A stretch of DNA of 64,000 nucleotides from Anseongella ginsenosidimutans (GCF_008033235.1 NZ_CP042432.1:1054001-1118000), one strand, 5' to 3'; shown: positions 35,183 to 44,917, counted from the first letter of the stretch. Notes: generated by a model from the letters alone, not told the origin. Program-made: numbers and translations.

Positions 35183-35833
35183 ATGATGAAAGAACATAGA
35201 AAAGTAGCCGTTATTGGCGGCACAGGAAAGTCCGGAAGTTACCTTGTAAAACATCTCCTGAAACGGGGTTATCGTATAAAGCTTCTTGTAAGAAATCCCT
35301 CAGCCATTAATGTACCCGATGAGCGAATAGAGATCATGCAGGGGAATGTTGAAGAAAGGCGGTCCATACAGGAGCTTCTAAGAGAAGCGGATGCCGTGAT
35401 CAGTACCCTCGGCCTGGGAAACCCTCCCAGCGAGCCCACGATTTTTTGCAGGTCAACACTTAATATTCTCCGGGTAATGAAGGAATATGGATTAAAGCGC
35501 TATATTCTTACAACCGGATTGAATGTTGACACACCTTTTGATAGAAAAGGAGAGGAAACCGCCCGGGCGACTGAGTGGATGAGATCTACTTATCCGGTTT
35601 CAACTGATAGCAAACAGGAAGAGTACCGTATTCTTTCGCGAAGCGAGGCGGATTGGACCGTGGTCAGGTTACCGATAATAAGGTTGAATGATCAGTACTC
35701 TCCGATTATTACAAGCCTGGAGGACTGCCCTGGTAACCATATAAACGCAGGTGACCTTTCGGGGTTCCTGATAAAACAGCTGTCAGAAAGGGAATTTATT
35801 CAAAAGGCGCCTTTTATAGCGAATGCTGTTTAA
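35183..35833 (+). CDS. NmrA/SDR-like NAD(P)-binding protein
   Basis: 216-residue Rossmann-fold protein of the atypical short-chain dehydrogenase group. The N-terminal dinucleotide-binding motif is V-I-G-G-T-G-K-S-G-S-Y (G-G-T-G-x-x-G, residues 11-18), followed by L-V-R-N-P and an A-D-A-V-I-S-T-L-G segment. The Tyr-x3-Lys catalytic pair of classical SDRs is not evident. These proteins act as NAD(P)H-binding reductases or redox sensors; substrate unknown. Divergent from blaI and followed by a hairpin terminator. Confidence 0.82.
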   Translation: MMKEHRKVAVIGGTGKSGSYLVKHLLKRGYRIKLLVRNPSAINVPDERIEIMQGNVEERRSIQELLREADAVISTLGLGNPPSEPTIFCRSTLNILRVMKEYGLKRYILTTGLNVDTPFDRKGEETARATEWMRSTYPVSTDSKQEEYRILSRSEADWTVVRLPIIRLNDQYSPIITSLEDCPGNHINAGDLSGFLIKQLSEREFIQKAPFIANAV

Positions 35834-35837
35834 CAGA

Positions 35838-35868
35838 AAGGAGGCTGCTATGAAGCGGCAGCCTCCTT
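35838..35868. terminator. Hairpin between convergent genes
   Basis: Perfect 11-bp stem AAGGAGGCTGC / GCAGCCTCCTT with an 9-nt loop, directly after the SDR stop. There is no strong T-run, so efficiency is uncertain. Confidence 0.5.
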
Positions 35869-35907
35869 AACCTGTGACCTTAAATTTAGGGAGTAGCGCA
35901 GAGGCCC

Positions 35908-37173
35908 TCACTTTTCCAATTTAACAGGATACATTTCCCTTATAAAGAAAACTCCGTCATATACTAAATTCCAGGGGATTTCTAGGAACCTATCGGGAAT
36001 ATAAAAGTGCATGGGTCCCTTCATCAGAAAGGGCGCTTCAAGATTATCCGAATTCAAATTGTAACTTTTAAAATCAATGAATCCATAATCGATGTTCTGT
36101 CCTATCCAATTCTCCAATGCATTTTCGTTGGCGGGTTCTACTGAAAATGGTTCTGTCCATAGCCTGCCTGCAGTACCGGAGCGGGAGGTGAATCCCAGTA
36201 TATAGGTCTTGTCTTCCAACGATAAATCTCCTGTAAAATCGGTACCCATATTTTTCCAGATTACTCCGCTAAGTCGCTTTTTAATCTTAAACTTATCGGT
36301 ATACTTCATGATGTGCGTATTTGCTGCCCAAACAATTACCTTCTCACCCTTGTATTTCTTACTTATTAAAAATTTGAGATTTTCAGACATGGCCTTATCC
36401 CTAACTTCATTTGAATTATTGTTGAAAGCTATAAGATTCCGGATAACTATCGGCCAATACGAACTGTCACCGATTTTGTGCTGTTCATTTTTTATTAATT
36501 CTAGCCCGTTGTCAAGTGTTTCGTGCAAATTACCGTTAAAATCACCTTTCCCCCGGGCTTTCGCTATCAGGGCTTCTAAAGCTATGAGAAAATTTTTATA
36601 CTCAGCAGCTGAAAATAATTCGGTAGCTAAGCCGGTTTGATTGAGATACTGATCCAGGTCATTTTTTAGATATTTATACGAATAATCCAGCACTAACTGC
36701 GGATCAAAACCTGATAATTGTATTGGCTTTTCAGTTCGAAAGGTTTCCGGGATATATTCTTCAAAAAGATATTGGCAAGCGTCACTACGTGTCCAAAGCG
36801 GGTAAATATTCTTTTTTATAAACTGGCGAACGGAATCCGGTTGTTTAAGGAGCTGATCCCAGCCTTTTGTAAGTCCATAAAAATCACTTTCAAACGCGAG
36901 AATATTAAATCCCTTTTTTTCATGAAGATATTTAATCAGCCGTGTTTTTGCCAGAAATGTTGGTGCGTCTCCATGATCTTGTTCACCCAGCATTACTATT
37001 TGAGCGTCGCCAATGGCGCCTCCTATGACTTCTAAATCTTCGTATTGATCAGGAATAGGAGAGACACTTTCAATTTCCACCGTGTTTTCAATAACATAAT
37101 TTTTAATATCCTGGCCATAGACATTGAAAGCAAGAAGGAAATAAAAAAGTAGAATTGATAAAACTCTTTTCAT
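35908..37173 (-). CDS. Erythromycin esterase-like exported protein
   Basis: 421-residue protein with an N-terminal signal peptide (F-L-L-A-F-N-V-Y-G-Q) and an erythromycin-esterase (PF05139-like) domain. V-M-L-G-E-Q-D-H-G-D-A-P-T-F and F-N-I-L-A-F-E-S-D carry the conserved catalytic-site pattern. Family members hydrolyse macrolide lactones, but many have other or unknown substrates; resistance should not be assumed, and export differs from the cytoplasmic Ere enzymes. Base composition is visibly more AT-rich than the surrounding core genes, suggesting transfer. It lies at the edge of the tRNA-Arg island. Confidence 0.85.
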   Translation of the reverse strand: MKRVLSILLFYFLLAFNVYGQDIKNYVIENTVEIESVSPIPDQYEDLEVIGGAIGDAQIVMLGEQDHGDAPTFLAKTRLIKYLHEKKGFNILAFESDFYGLTKGWDQLLKQPDSVRQFIKKNIYPLWTRSDACQYLFEEYIPETFRTEKPIQLSGFDPQLVLDYSYKYLKNDLDQYLNQTGLATELFSAAEYKNFLIALEALIAKARGKGDFNGNLHETLDNGLELIKNEQHKIGDSSYWPIVIRNLIAFNNNSNEVRDKAMSENLKFLISKKYKGEKVIVWAANTHIMKYTDKFKIKKRLSGVIWKNMGTDFTGDLSLEDKTYILGFTSRSGTAGRLWTEPFSVEPANENALENWIGQNIDYGFIDFKSYNLNSDNLEAPFLMKGPMHFYIPDRFLEIPWNLVYDGVFFIREMYPVKLEK

Positions 37174-37277
37174 AACGAAAATTGAATAGATTTAAGTGTA
37201 TGATTTACATAAGTTTCCCATATTTTCGGGCCATTCAAAAGTAGAAAATATCTCCTTATGACCTACCTCCCGATTTT

Positions 37278-37367
37278 TCAAACCAGCAACCGCATATTCT
37301 CGCTCACCTTCTGATCCAGGATTTTGGCGTAATGCTGCGTGGGGCTAATATTGGCATATCCCGGCAG
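37278..37367 (-). pseudogene. C-terminal remnant of a tyrosine recombinase (integrase)
   Basis: Thirty codons ending at a stop read G-Y-A-N-I-S-P-T-Q-H-Y-A-K-I-L-D-Q-K-V-S-E-N-M, matching the C-terminal helix of Bacteroidota phage/ICE integrases (L-G-H-x-x-I-x-T-T-Q-x-Y-A-K-I) including the catalytic Tyr. Nothing of the catalytic domain upstream of it remains; a hairpin and a tRNA-end-like repeat follow immediately. Remains of a lost mobile element. Confidence 0.6.
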
Positions 37368-37373
37368 GGCGCC

Positions 37374-37416
37374 AAAACAAAAGCCTGCAAACATCTCATT
37401 TGCAGGCTTTTGTTTT
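37374..37416. terminator. Strong hairpin beside the integrase remnant
   Basis: Perfect 18-bp stem AAAACAAAAGCCTGCAAA with a 7-nt loop and its complement; A/T ends make it a bidirectional terminator. It lies just before a tRNA-3'-end-like sequence, as terminators also do at 40309 and 40456. Confidence 0.65.
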
Positions 37417-37429
37417 GATGCTGTTACCA

Positions 37430-37466
37430 GTACACCCGAAGGTACAAAGCTCGAACTCTTTACTGG
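37430..37466 (-). repeat. tRNA-Arg 3'-end-like remnant (copy C)
   Basis: GTACACCCGAAGG followed by a diverged T-arm-like CTCGAAC, resembling the 3' end of the tRNA-Arg at 40489-40562 read on the same strand. It lies about 60 bp from the integrase remnant, so it may be an old attachment site. The stretch from here to 37594 contains no credible gene. Confidence 0.45.
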
Positions 37467-37594
37467 AGGATTTAAGGCGGTTAACCAGTCTGTGTTCCAG
37501 ATTACCAAAAAATAGCGAATGCGGAACAATCAATTGCAAGAAGAGGGCTAAAAGGAAGCATAAATCCTCAAAAGGCAAGGGGTTGGCATTTTGC

Positions 37595-38599
37595 CTAAAA
37601 CTCTAACTCATTCTCGCCGATCCATGCCGTGTCGACTTCTACGGTGAACGCCTGAGAAGGGTCGTCAAATAACTTGCCCGTAAGGATCGTTTTTTTGTTC
37701 ACCTCTATTTCAACATCGTGTATAACCTTATGGGCGATGGTATCTAGTTCACCACCCGCCCTGTAGGCTGTAATATGCACATCAGTAGTCAATTTTCCGG
37801 TTTTCGGATTAACGATCACGTGGTGAAATAAGGGATTGCCCGGATCGGGCTGCCAGTCTGAATGATGCACAATGCGAGGATCGCTTGCACCTTCCCAGTT
37901 GAAAGGAAAATCGTTATATCCGGCGTGTTGTTTAGTAGTGATTTGCGTCAGATCATCTGGGAAGCTGTCGTCTGTAAGCCTAACTTCAATTCCTCCAACC
38001 ACCCTGGGCAGCGTTATGTCCTTCATCACCACATCCCCAGATACCTCTAGTTTTATATGCTTAAAGAATATGTCGGGGAAGCCGCCTATAACACTTAAGT
38101 CGGCACCTCCCACTCCGGCTGCATAGCCTGTAAGAGTAGCCTCATTAAATTTTGAACTATAATATATGGCAGGCCCTTCCTGCACCCAGTCCAGCCCCCA
38201 GTCGTAGTCTGTTAGCTCTCCCCGGCACATCACAAATACAATATTGTAATTCCCGGCTGACAGACTGTCTGTGAAGCTGCCGTAATCTTCGCTGCCATAA
38301 ATACTGGTCTGGCTCCTGACTAAATCGCCCGTTTCTTCGTTATAGGCATAATATTTTATTGCACGCCAAAAACATTCATCGTAGTCATAGCGAGAGCCCG
38401 GGCCGTCTGGATCGTCAGTACTTTTAGTACGTATTTTATCAGACATTAGTTCACCGCTAATAGGCTCGGTACGCTGGGTGAACCCGCTAAGTTCAAAAGT
38501 CACCGCATGTAATTCTCCGTTTTTTTCTGGTTTAGTAACTTCTTCTTTCTGGCAGGCTGATAGCAAGATAAGAATAAGAATGGGTAATAACTTTTTCAT
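37595..38599 (-). CDS. Hypothetical lipoprotein, possibly fimbrillin-like
   Basis: 334-residue lipoprotein (signal peptide ending L-L-S-A-C, Cys16). Mature part is beta-rich and acidic, with V-T-F-E-L-S-G-F near the start and several Gly/Asp/Tyr-rich strands. Layout and size recall fimbrillin or Mfa2-type anchoring proteins of Bacteroidota, but I see no diagnostic motif, so the function stays open. It lies inside the AT-rich island between the integrase remnant and the DUF4143 ATPase, without operon partners. Confidence 0.7.
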   Translation of the reverse strand: MKKLLPILILILLSACQKEEVTKPEKNGELHAVTFELSGFTQRTEPISGELMSDKIRTKSTDDPDGPGSRYDYDECFWRAIKYYAYNEETGDLVRSQTSIYGSEDYGSFTDSLSAGNYNIVFVMCRGELTDYDWGLDWVQEGPAIYYSSKFNEATLTGYAAGVGGADLSVIGGFPDIFFKHIKLEVSGDVVMKDITLPRVVGGIEVRLTDDSFPDDLTQITTKQHAGYNDFPFNWEGASDPRIVHHSDWQPDPGNPLFHHVIVNPKTGKLTTDVHITAYRAGGELDTIAHKVIHDVEIEVNKKTILTGKLFDDPSQAFTVEVDTAWIGENELEF

Positions 38600-38914
38600 A
38601 AAATGATTGGGTTTGTATTATGTGTAGTAAAGTTATGCTATCCACAAATGGAAATGGTACCCAATTTTAAAAGGAAAGTGGGAAAATGTGTAACATTTAG
38701 CTATAAATTTTAGTATGCGTCTGATGCAAAGCATTCAGTAGGAGGCTACAATTATGATATAAATGGTGATGGGCAATAATTGATGTCCGGCAAAAACACG
38801 TCTCAACGAGAGTCTACGCAAGACTATGAAGCCCTCAAGGTATTTCAAATGGCCAGGCTAAACAAGGCTTCTTCGTGGTGCCACGGGATAAAAGAACAAG
38901 AACAATCCTTTTAA

Positions 38915-39031
38915 ACCGACAACGATTACAGCAAAAAATTGTACAGGTGGTGGGATTTTGTTAGAACATTGGGAGTAATTTTAGGCTTGATCGCCCGTAT
39001 GGTCAAGGAAAAGAACAAAGCGGGTGCTTAA
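38915..39031 (+). other. Gene-like fragment in a 430-bp gap
   Basis: The gap 38600-39027 has no complete gene. Its right end holds an open stretch of 38 codons, after a stop, ending K-L-Y-R-W-W-D-F-V-R-T-L-G-V-I-L-G-L-I-A, with a hydrophobic then basic tail. No start codon fits well, so it may be the 3' remnant of a lost gene. The rest of the gap shows nothing I can assign. Confidence 0.25.
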
Positions 39032-40190
39032 CTGACGTGGACCGCATTTCTGAAATTCATCATACCGTATTCGGGACTATCTATATCCGTTTCGCCATCA
39101 TAAATCACCTGAGTAGAAACCAGGTTGCTGCCCAGCAACTTCTTCAAATACACCAGGTTTTTTAAAAACTCCCGGTGAAATGCCTTGGCAGATTTTATTT
39201 CATACGCATATAACTTGTCGGCGTGTTCCTGCACAATGTCCACTTCCCGCTGCGACTGGTCTCGATAATAGAACAGGTTAGATAATTTTCCCTGGTTAAA
39301 GCGACTTTTTAAGAACTCCAGTACCACCAGATTTTCAAAAATAGGTCCACGCAGAGGATGCGCAGCCAATTGCTGCTCATTTTCTATGCCTAATAGAAAA
39401 CACACCAATCCCGTATCACAGAAATAAAGTTTAGGCGTTTTAATCAACCGCTTGCCCACATTTCGGTAGAACGGGGGCAAGCGAAACAGTATGTAGGATG
39501 CCTCCAATACGCTTAACCATTCGTTGATAGTAGGCACGGAAACCCCTACTTCATTTGAGAGCGCCGACGCTGTAAGCTCTGTGGCCGTCCGGCCCGCGCA
39601 GAGACGGATGAAGGTTTGGAATTTTGTCAAATCTTTTATGTTCAGCAGCCCACGGACATCCCGCTCAATGTAGGTATTGTAGTAATTCCGGCTTGCATCC
39701 AGCACAGGAATGTTTTTAGCCCATACGGCGGGATACCCCCATTGAGCAACAACGTGTTAGTATCCGCTTTTATGTGATCTCCTAATTCTGCCAGAGATAA
39801 TGGTAGCAAAGTTAATGTAGCCGCCCGGCCGGCAAGCGATTGAGTTACTTTTTCCATCAACGTAAAATTGCTGCTGCCTGTCAGTACAAAATGACTTCCC
39901 CGGACTTCGTCCGCTACTACCTGTATATAAGAAAAGAGTTCCGGGTACCGCTGCACTTCATCCAAAATAACACCTTTGGCATATTGCTTTAAAAATCCTT
40001 TGGGCGAAGCGGCTATCTGCTCGCGGAGGCTAATATCTTCAAGATTAACGTAATGGTAATCGGAAAATAGATTTTTGCAAAGGGTGGTTTTTCCCGATTG
40101 CCGGGGGCCCGTTAATACAAGCACCGCGTAATGTTGGGATAGTCGTATCAGTTCCGAACGTAATTTTCTATCTATGAATGCATTGCTCAT
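39028..40190 (-). CDS. AAA ATPase with DUF4143 domain, frameshifted
   Basis: P-loop ATPase of the common prokaryotic AAA_14/DUF4143 type. Walker A is L-T-G-P-R-Q-S-G-K-T-T at about residues 26-36, Walker B V-I-L-D-E-V-Q-R-Y-P, then L-T-G-S-S-N-F. The C-terminal DUF4143 region includes Y-Y-N-T-Y-I-E-R-D-V-R, E-V-D-I-V and the nuclease-like D-x(n)-E-I-K-S-A-K. The frame breaks after L-L-N-G-G at a C5 run (39736-39740); one extra base gives Y-P-A-V-W and a 387-residue protein. The role of the family is unsettled; it is frequent on accessory islands, as here. It has its own strong promoter. Confidence 0.85.
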
Positions 40191-40195
40191 AATCA

Positions 40196-40226
40196 GACAG
40201 ATTTAATATTCAACTTTAAATCTGTC
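40196..40226. promoter_or_regulatory. Inverted repeat at the DUF4143 transcription start
   Basis: GACAGATTTA and TAAATCTGTC form a perfect 10-bp inverted repeat around an 11-nt centre, between the -7 box and the start codon at 40190. It could be an operator or a leader hairpin. Confidence 0.4.
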
Positions 40227-40258
40227 CAAATTTAACTAAAGGCAACCATATCTCCAAA
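40227..40258 (-). promoter_or_regulatory. Promoter of the DUF4143 ATPase gene
   Basis: Minus strand TTTG-N20-TAAATTTG, an exact match to the Bacteroidota consensus, with the -7 box ending 37 bp before the start codon. Confidence 0.65.
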
Positions 40259-40308
40259 TTTCAGAGAGGAGAACGCCTGATGTTTGGGATCAGATATATA
40301 ATTTGAAA

Positions 40309-40354
40309 AAACCGGCTTTGTCGTATTGCAAAGTCGGTTTGTACACCCGTAGGG
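40309..40354 (-). repeat. Hairpin plus tRNA-end-like remnant (copy B)
   Basis: A 12-bp hairpin AAACCGGCTTTG / CAAAGTCGGTTT (40309-40340) is followed at once by GTACACCCGTAGGG. The intact tRNA-Arg has the same order: terminator hairpin, then GTACACCCGAAGGG. It looks like a leftover tRNA 3' end from an earlier integration or duplication. Confidence 0.45.
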
Positions 40355-40455
40355 ATTAACCTCCCTCTCTGCGTTCGTTCGGTTTTTCGCTACCTTGTAG
40401 TAAAGGGAATCAAAACCAGAAACGCTGGCGCGTCCTGCGGTCTCTATTCAACAAA

Positions 40456-40478
40456 AAAACCGAAACCCTTTCGGTTTT
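40456..40478 (-). terminator. Terminator of the tRNA-Arg gene
   Basis: 10-bp stem AAAACCGAAA / TTTCGGTTTT with a 3-nt loop, followed on the minus strand by a T-run, 10 bp past the tRNA 3' end. Confidence 0.75.
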
Positions 40479-40488
40479 GATCATTACG

Positions 40489-40562
40489 TACACCCGAAGG
40501 GACTCGAACCCCCAACCTTCAGAACCGGAATCTGACATTCTATCCAATTGAACTACGGGTGC
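40489..40562 (-). tRNA. tRNA-Arg (anticodon CCG)
   Basis: 74-nt tRNA. The acceptor stem GCACCCG pairs with CGGGTGT (G1-U72 wobble) and A is the discriminator. The D-arm TAGTTCAATTGGATAGAA is present. Anticodon stem TCAGA/TCTGA holds the loop TTCCGGT, giving anticodon CCG for codon CGG. The T-arm has GGTTCGAGTCC. CCA is not encoded. Remnants of its 3' end occur at 40341 and 37430, so it seems to have served as an integration target. Confidence 0.95.
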
Positions 40563-40635
40563 ATTTACAGGCTTTGTCCGGGTTTTATCCTGCGGAACAA
40601 ACCGCGGATGCAGGCCCGAAGCGGCTGCCAGCCTG

Positions 40636-40667
40636 CAAAGATAATAGTATTTTCCGGGCGGAGCAAA
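40636..40667 (-). promoter_or_regulatory. Promoter of tRNA-Arg
   Basis: Minus strand TTTG-N20-TATCTTTG, an exact consensus match, with the -7 box ending 73 bp before the mature tRNA 5' end. Confidence 0.7.
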
Positions 40668-40807
40668 TTCCTTTCCAAGCTGAAAACCTTATTTAAAGGT
40701 AGTCTGACAAATTAGTTTGAAAGCAGGATAGAAGTTAAAAAATCCAGACAGGGGATAATCCGGGCCGGCATCGCCGTATTATTCACCAGGCTCACCCTGT
40801 ACCTCTC

Positions 40808-41185
<378 letters not shown>

Positions 41186-41203
41186 TTATGCCAGGTTATT
41201 CGC

Positions 41204-44059
41204 TTATTCCAGGATGGTCCTGATATCTTCTTCTGTGAGTGATTTTACAAAGGAATCTTCCAGCGTGATAAGCGAGGAAGCAAGCTGGCGTTTCTTTTCC
41301 TGGAGCGCCAGTATTTTTTCTTCTACCGTGTTCTTTGTGATGAATTTATAAATAAATACGTTTTTGGTCTGGCCTATCCGGTGGGATCGGTCAATCGCCT
41401 GCTGTTCTACTGCGGGATTCCACCAGGGGTCCAGAATGAATACGTAATCCGCTTCGGTAAGGTTCAGGCCGGTGCCGCCGGCCTTGATGGAAATGAGGAA
41501 GGCTTTAATTTCTTCGTTATTGCGGAACTGGTCCACTACGCTGCCTCGCTTTTTTGTGGATCCGTCAAGATAAGCATAGGGAATATCCTTTTCGCCAAGG
41601 GTTTCCCTGAACAGGCTCAGGTGTTTCACGAATTGTGAAAATACCAGGATCTTATGTCCTTTTGAGGTAACGCTTTGCAGCAATTCCTGCACCAGGTTGA
41701 ATTTCCAGGAGCCGTCCCGGTAGTTTTCGTCAACCAGCGCGGGATGATTGGCAATTTGCCGGAGTTTCCCCAGTCCCTGGAGAATGGGCACCTGGGAGCG
41801 CGAGATGCCTCGGGTGGCGATCAGCTGCAGCAGTTCATTCCGGTAGTACGATTTGGTTTCTTCGTAATAGGTTTCCTGCTCCGGGGTCATATTGCAATAG
41901 AATACCTGTTCGGTTTTCGGGGGCAGTTCCCGGGCTACCTGGTCTTTGGTTCGGCGCAGAATAAAGGGTTTCACCAGGTTTTGAAGGCGCCTGAGCTTTT
42001 GTTCATCGTTTTGTTTTTCGATGGGCGCCTGGAATTCCTTTTGGAAATAGGCATAACTGCCCAGCAGGCCGGGGTTAGCAAAAGAAAGCTGCGACCATAA
42101 TTCGGAAACGGAATTCTCTATGGGAGTGCCTGTAAGAATAAGGCGGTATTTTGATTTCAGGCTTTTTACCGCTCTCGCGCTTTTTGACGCATAATTTTTG
42201 ATGTTCTGGCTTTCGTCAAGGATCACATAGTGGAAGTAAAATTTCTCCAGCAGGCTAATGTCCTGCCTGACCACTCCGTAAGTACTCAATACAACGTCAA
42301 ATTCGCTGTAGTATCCGACATCCTTTACGCGATCGGTTCCCGTATGCACATAAATGTTCAGGGCCGGGGTGAATTTTCCCGCCTCCGATTGCCAGTTATC
42401 TATCAGGGAGGTAGGCATCACGATCAGGGAGGTCAGGCGATGATCGTTTTCTTCCCGGACTTTTTCAAGCAGGGCAAGTGCCTGGACGGTTTTCCCTAAT
42501 CCCATGTCATCCGCCAGGCAGCCGCCGAAATTAAACTCCCGGAGAAAGTTAAACCAGTCATAGCCGGCCTGCTGGTAAGAACGAAGCTGCCCGTGGAAGC
42601 CCAGGGGCGGAGGTATCTCTTCAATTTTTTCGAAGGAAGCCAGGTTCTGTAATTTCCTGTCTATGGTGACCGCAGCCAGGTTATTGCCGGCGTAGTCCTG
42701 TACCAGGCCTACGTGGTGTTTTTTCAGGCGGGGGCTGGAGCTTCCTTCTGCAAGGGCGTACAGGTTAGAGTAATCGCTGAACCAGCTTTCGGGAATAATG
42801 GCTATTTTCCCATCAGGCAATTCAAATTCGCGGATCCGGTTAAGAATGTGCTGTTTTAGCTGGAGGAAGGGGATTTCGTACTCGCCGAATTTTACTTTAG
42901 CGTGAATATCGAACCAATCGTTGTTTTCCTTAAACTCCAGGTTAATAAGGCTTTTGCCGATCACCAGCTCGCGGCCATTGTTTTCCTGTTCAATTAAAAA
43001 GCCGCTTTCTTTTAAAAACGCGGTATGTTCATTGAGCCAGTGGATGAGCTGGTAAAAGTCTGCATCTTTGAGACAAAAAGTGGCCCCATGTTGCTGCAGG
43101 CCCATTTTTACCAACTCCTCTGCTTTCTTTTGTTCCCATTGAAGGGAACGTTTTATCCGGTAAAAGCGGTAACTGCCGTTATTGCGGTTTACTTTTACGG
43201 AAACCTGGTTCCCGGAAAAGGGGAACAGGAATCTATTATACCGGAAATGGAGTACCAGACCGCCGGGATAGTTTTCGGCCGGTATCTTTAACACCGGGAC
43301 CGCTTCGTGGCGCTCCGTAATAATATCAAATCCTTCCGCATACACGTGGTGTTTCTCTATAAGCGGAGCGACAAACTTTTCAAAATAAGTGTGTTCGGAA
43401 CTTTCGGGAATTTCAATATACCGTTTATTCAGGAAGGGCTGCAGCTTTTTGCCCTCCAGCGGCCCTTCAAAGCGATAAAGCATGCCGTTGACAAGCATTT
43501 TAGCCGGAAAGTTGCAGATAATGAGGGCTTCCCGGAACATGAAGTCAACCCGTGAATTACCATGCTTGATGGTGGGGAAATAACGGGTCCCACCTTCATT
43601 GCGGCGGAAATGGAACAGCACGGTGGCCGGCGCTTCCGCTATTTTGAGGCGTTTCCAGGTTGGATTCCCCTCCTTGTCGGTTTCGAAGACATCTTTTTCC
43701 TGCATCAGGTCAATGGCTTCGGCAAGTTTCTTTTCTATGCGGGGCCGGATATCGGCATGCATTTTTTCGTCATAATGAGCAGGGAAGAAAACACTCGGCC
43801 GAATGGCCTTCTTAAAGTATTTTTTTATGATATGCTCCTGTTCGCACTGGTCAAGCAGGCGAATGATCTTCAGGTCCTTATCGTCCAGGTACTGGTCAAA
43901 CTCAGAGGCCGTATGAGAAAAAAGCCGTTGATGTACGAGCGAAAATTCTCCGGACTCGTTCAATTGAACAATGTGCGGTTCGAACAAATATCCGAGGTAT
44001 TCATGCTCGAATAATGAATATACTATTTTACAAGGTTTTACGCTGCTGACTCGTAACAC
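41204..44059 (-). CDS. SNF2-family helicase/ATPase
   Basis: 951-residue DNA-dependent ATPase. The N-terminal 450 residues are a bacterial SNF2-associated region. The SNF2 core carries D-D-M-G-L-G-K-T (Walker A, about residue 515-522), V-I-L-D-E-S-Q-N-I-K-N (DESQ in place of DEAH), L-T-G-T-P-I-E-N-S, and the helicase C-terminal lobe with Y-L-D-G-S-T, G-G-T-G-L-N-L and R-S-H-R-I-G-Q. It probably remodels nucleoprotein complexes such as stalled RNA polymerase, as RapA does. The start appears to be GTG (44059), as no in-frame ATG precedes the conserved sequence. Confidence 0.92.
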   Translation of the reverse strand: MLRVSSVKPCKIVYSLFEHEYLGYLFEPHIVQLNESGEFSLVHQRLFSHTASEFDQYLDDKDLKIIRLLDQCEQEHIIKKYFKKAIRPSVFFPAHYDEKMHADIRPRIEKKLAEAIDLMQEKDVFETDKEGNPTWKRLKIAEAPATVLFHFRRNEGGTRYFPTIKHGNSRVDFMFREALIICNFPAKMLVNGMLYRFEGPLEGKKLQPFLNKRYIEIPESSEHTYFEKFVAPLIEKHHVYAEGFDIITERHEAVPVLKIPAENYPGGLVLHFRYNRFLFPFSGNQVSVKVNRNNGSYRFYRIKRSLQWEQKKAEELVKMGLQQHGATFCLKDADFYQLIHWLNEHTAFLKESGFLIEQENNGRELVIGKSLINLEFKENNDWFDIHAKVKFGEYEIPFLQLKQHILNRIREFELPDGKIAIIPESWFSDYSNLYALAEGSSSPRLKKHHVGLVQDYAGNNLAAVTIDRKLQNLASFEKIEEIPPPLGFHGQLRSYQQAGYDWFNFLREFNFGGCLADDMGLGKTVQALALLEKVREENDHRLTSLIVMPTSLIDNWQSEAGKFTPALNIYVHTGTDRVKDVGYYSEFDVVLSTYGVVRQDISLLEKFYFHYVILDESQNIKNYASKSARAVKSLKSKYRLILTGTPIENSVSELWSQLSFANPGLLGSYAYFQKEFQAPIEKQNDEQKLRRLQNLVKPFILRRTKDQVARELPPKTEQVFYCNMTPEQETYYEETKSYYRNELLQLIATRGISRSQVPILQGLGKLRQIANHPALVDENYRDGSWKFNLVQELLQSVTSKGHKILVFSQFVKHLSLFRETLGEKDIPYAYLDGSTKKRGSVVDQFRNNEEIKAFLISIKAGGTGLNLTEADYVFILDPWWNPAVEQQAIDRSHRIGQTKNVFIYKFITKNTVEEKILALQEKKRQLASSLITLEDSFVKSLTEEDIRTILE

Positions 44060-44137
44060 TGGTACAAATTAAAATTACAGCGTAATTTAGATGATAAAAA
44101 ACCTAAATATATTTTAATTTTAAAAGAAAACAAAAAA

Positions 44138-44917
44138 TTAAATGAAAATTTCCCCTTTGAAGACGAAAGTTGCAGGTCCGCTCAGGTAAATGCCTGAGAA
44201 TGATTGTTCGCCGCTCCTGTGAAAGCGTACCGTCAGGAGCCCGCCTTTTGTCTGCAGCCTGAGCTTCAGGTCTCCGTACAATTTATCTTTTACCGCCATA
44301 GCCAGAGCTACGGCCGTTACCCCGGTGCCGCAGGCATAGGTTTCGTTCTCTACTCCGCGCTCATAGGTGCGCACCGCATAATGATCCGCAAAGGGCTCGA
44401 CAAAATTGACGTTGATCCCTTCCTGCCGGAAGCGGTCATTATACCGTACGGAACGTCCTTCACTAACAATATCCAGCTCCTGCAGCGTGGAGGTCATTCG
44501 AACCAGGTGGGGAGAGCCGGTATCCAGGATATAATCCCCTGAATTTATTTCTATACCGTTTACATCCTTCATTTCCAGGCTTACTTCTTCTCCGGTTATC
44601 CTGGCGCGGTGCGGCCCGTCAACGGCAATAAAATGGCTTTCCGAACCGGTAATACCCAGGTCGCGGGCAAAAGTGGCGATACAGCGGCCGCCGTTTCCGC
44701 ACATTGAACCTTCGCGGCCGTCTGCATTGAAATAAAGCATCTCGAAATCAAAATCCTTATGATTCCGTACCAGCATAATGCCATCAGCGCCTATGCCAAA
44801 CCTCCTGTCGCATAATTTATTGAATACTTCTACGTCGGGACGCACCTGGTTTGCGCGATCATCGATAAGAATAAAATCATTTCCGGCCCCCTGGTATTTA
44901 CTGAATCTGATTTGCAT
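44138..44917 (-). CDS. dapF: Diaminopimelate epimerase
   Basis: 259-residue enzyme converting LL- to meso-diaminopimelate for lysine and peptidoglycan synthesis in the cytoplasm. The two catalytic cysteines are visible: Cys73 in M-C-G-N-G-G-R-C and Cys196 in Y-A-C-G-T-G-V-T-A. Other family motifs are G-N-D-F-I-L-I-D-D-R and G-I-G-A-D-G-I-M-L. Full length, no anomalies. It is transcribed away from the htrA gene; the AT-rich divergent region between them has no clear promoter match. Confidence 0.97.
   Translation of the reverse strand: MQIRFSKYQGAGNDFILIDDRANQVRPDVEVFNKLCDRRFGIGADGIMLVRNHKDFDFEMLYFNADGREGSMCGNGGRCIATFARDLGITGSESHFIAVDGPHRARITGEEVSLEMKDVNGIEINSGDYILDTGSPHLVRMTSTLQELDIVSEGRSVRYNDRFRQEGINVNFVEPFADHYAVRTYERGVENETYACGTGVTAVALAMAVKDKLYGDLKLRLQTKGGLLTVRFHRSGEQSFSGIYLSGPATFVFKGEIFI

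Noticed and set aside
35908-37173. Macrolide resistance from the erythromycin-esterase-like protein
   Set aside because: Only family-level similarity is visible, and the protein is exported; the substrate cannot be inferred.
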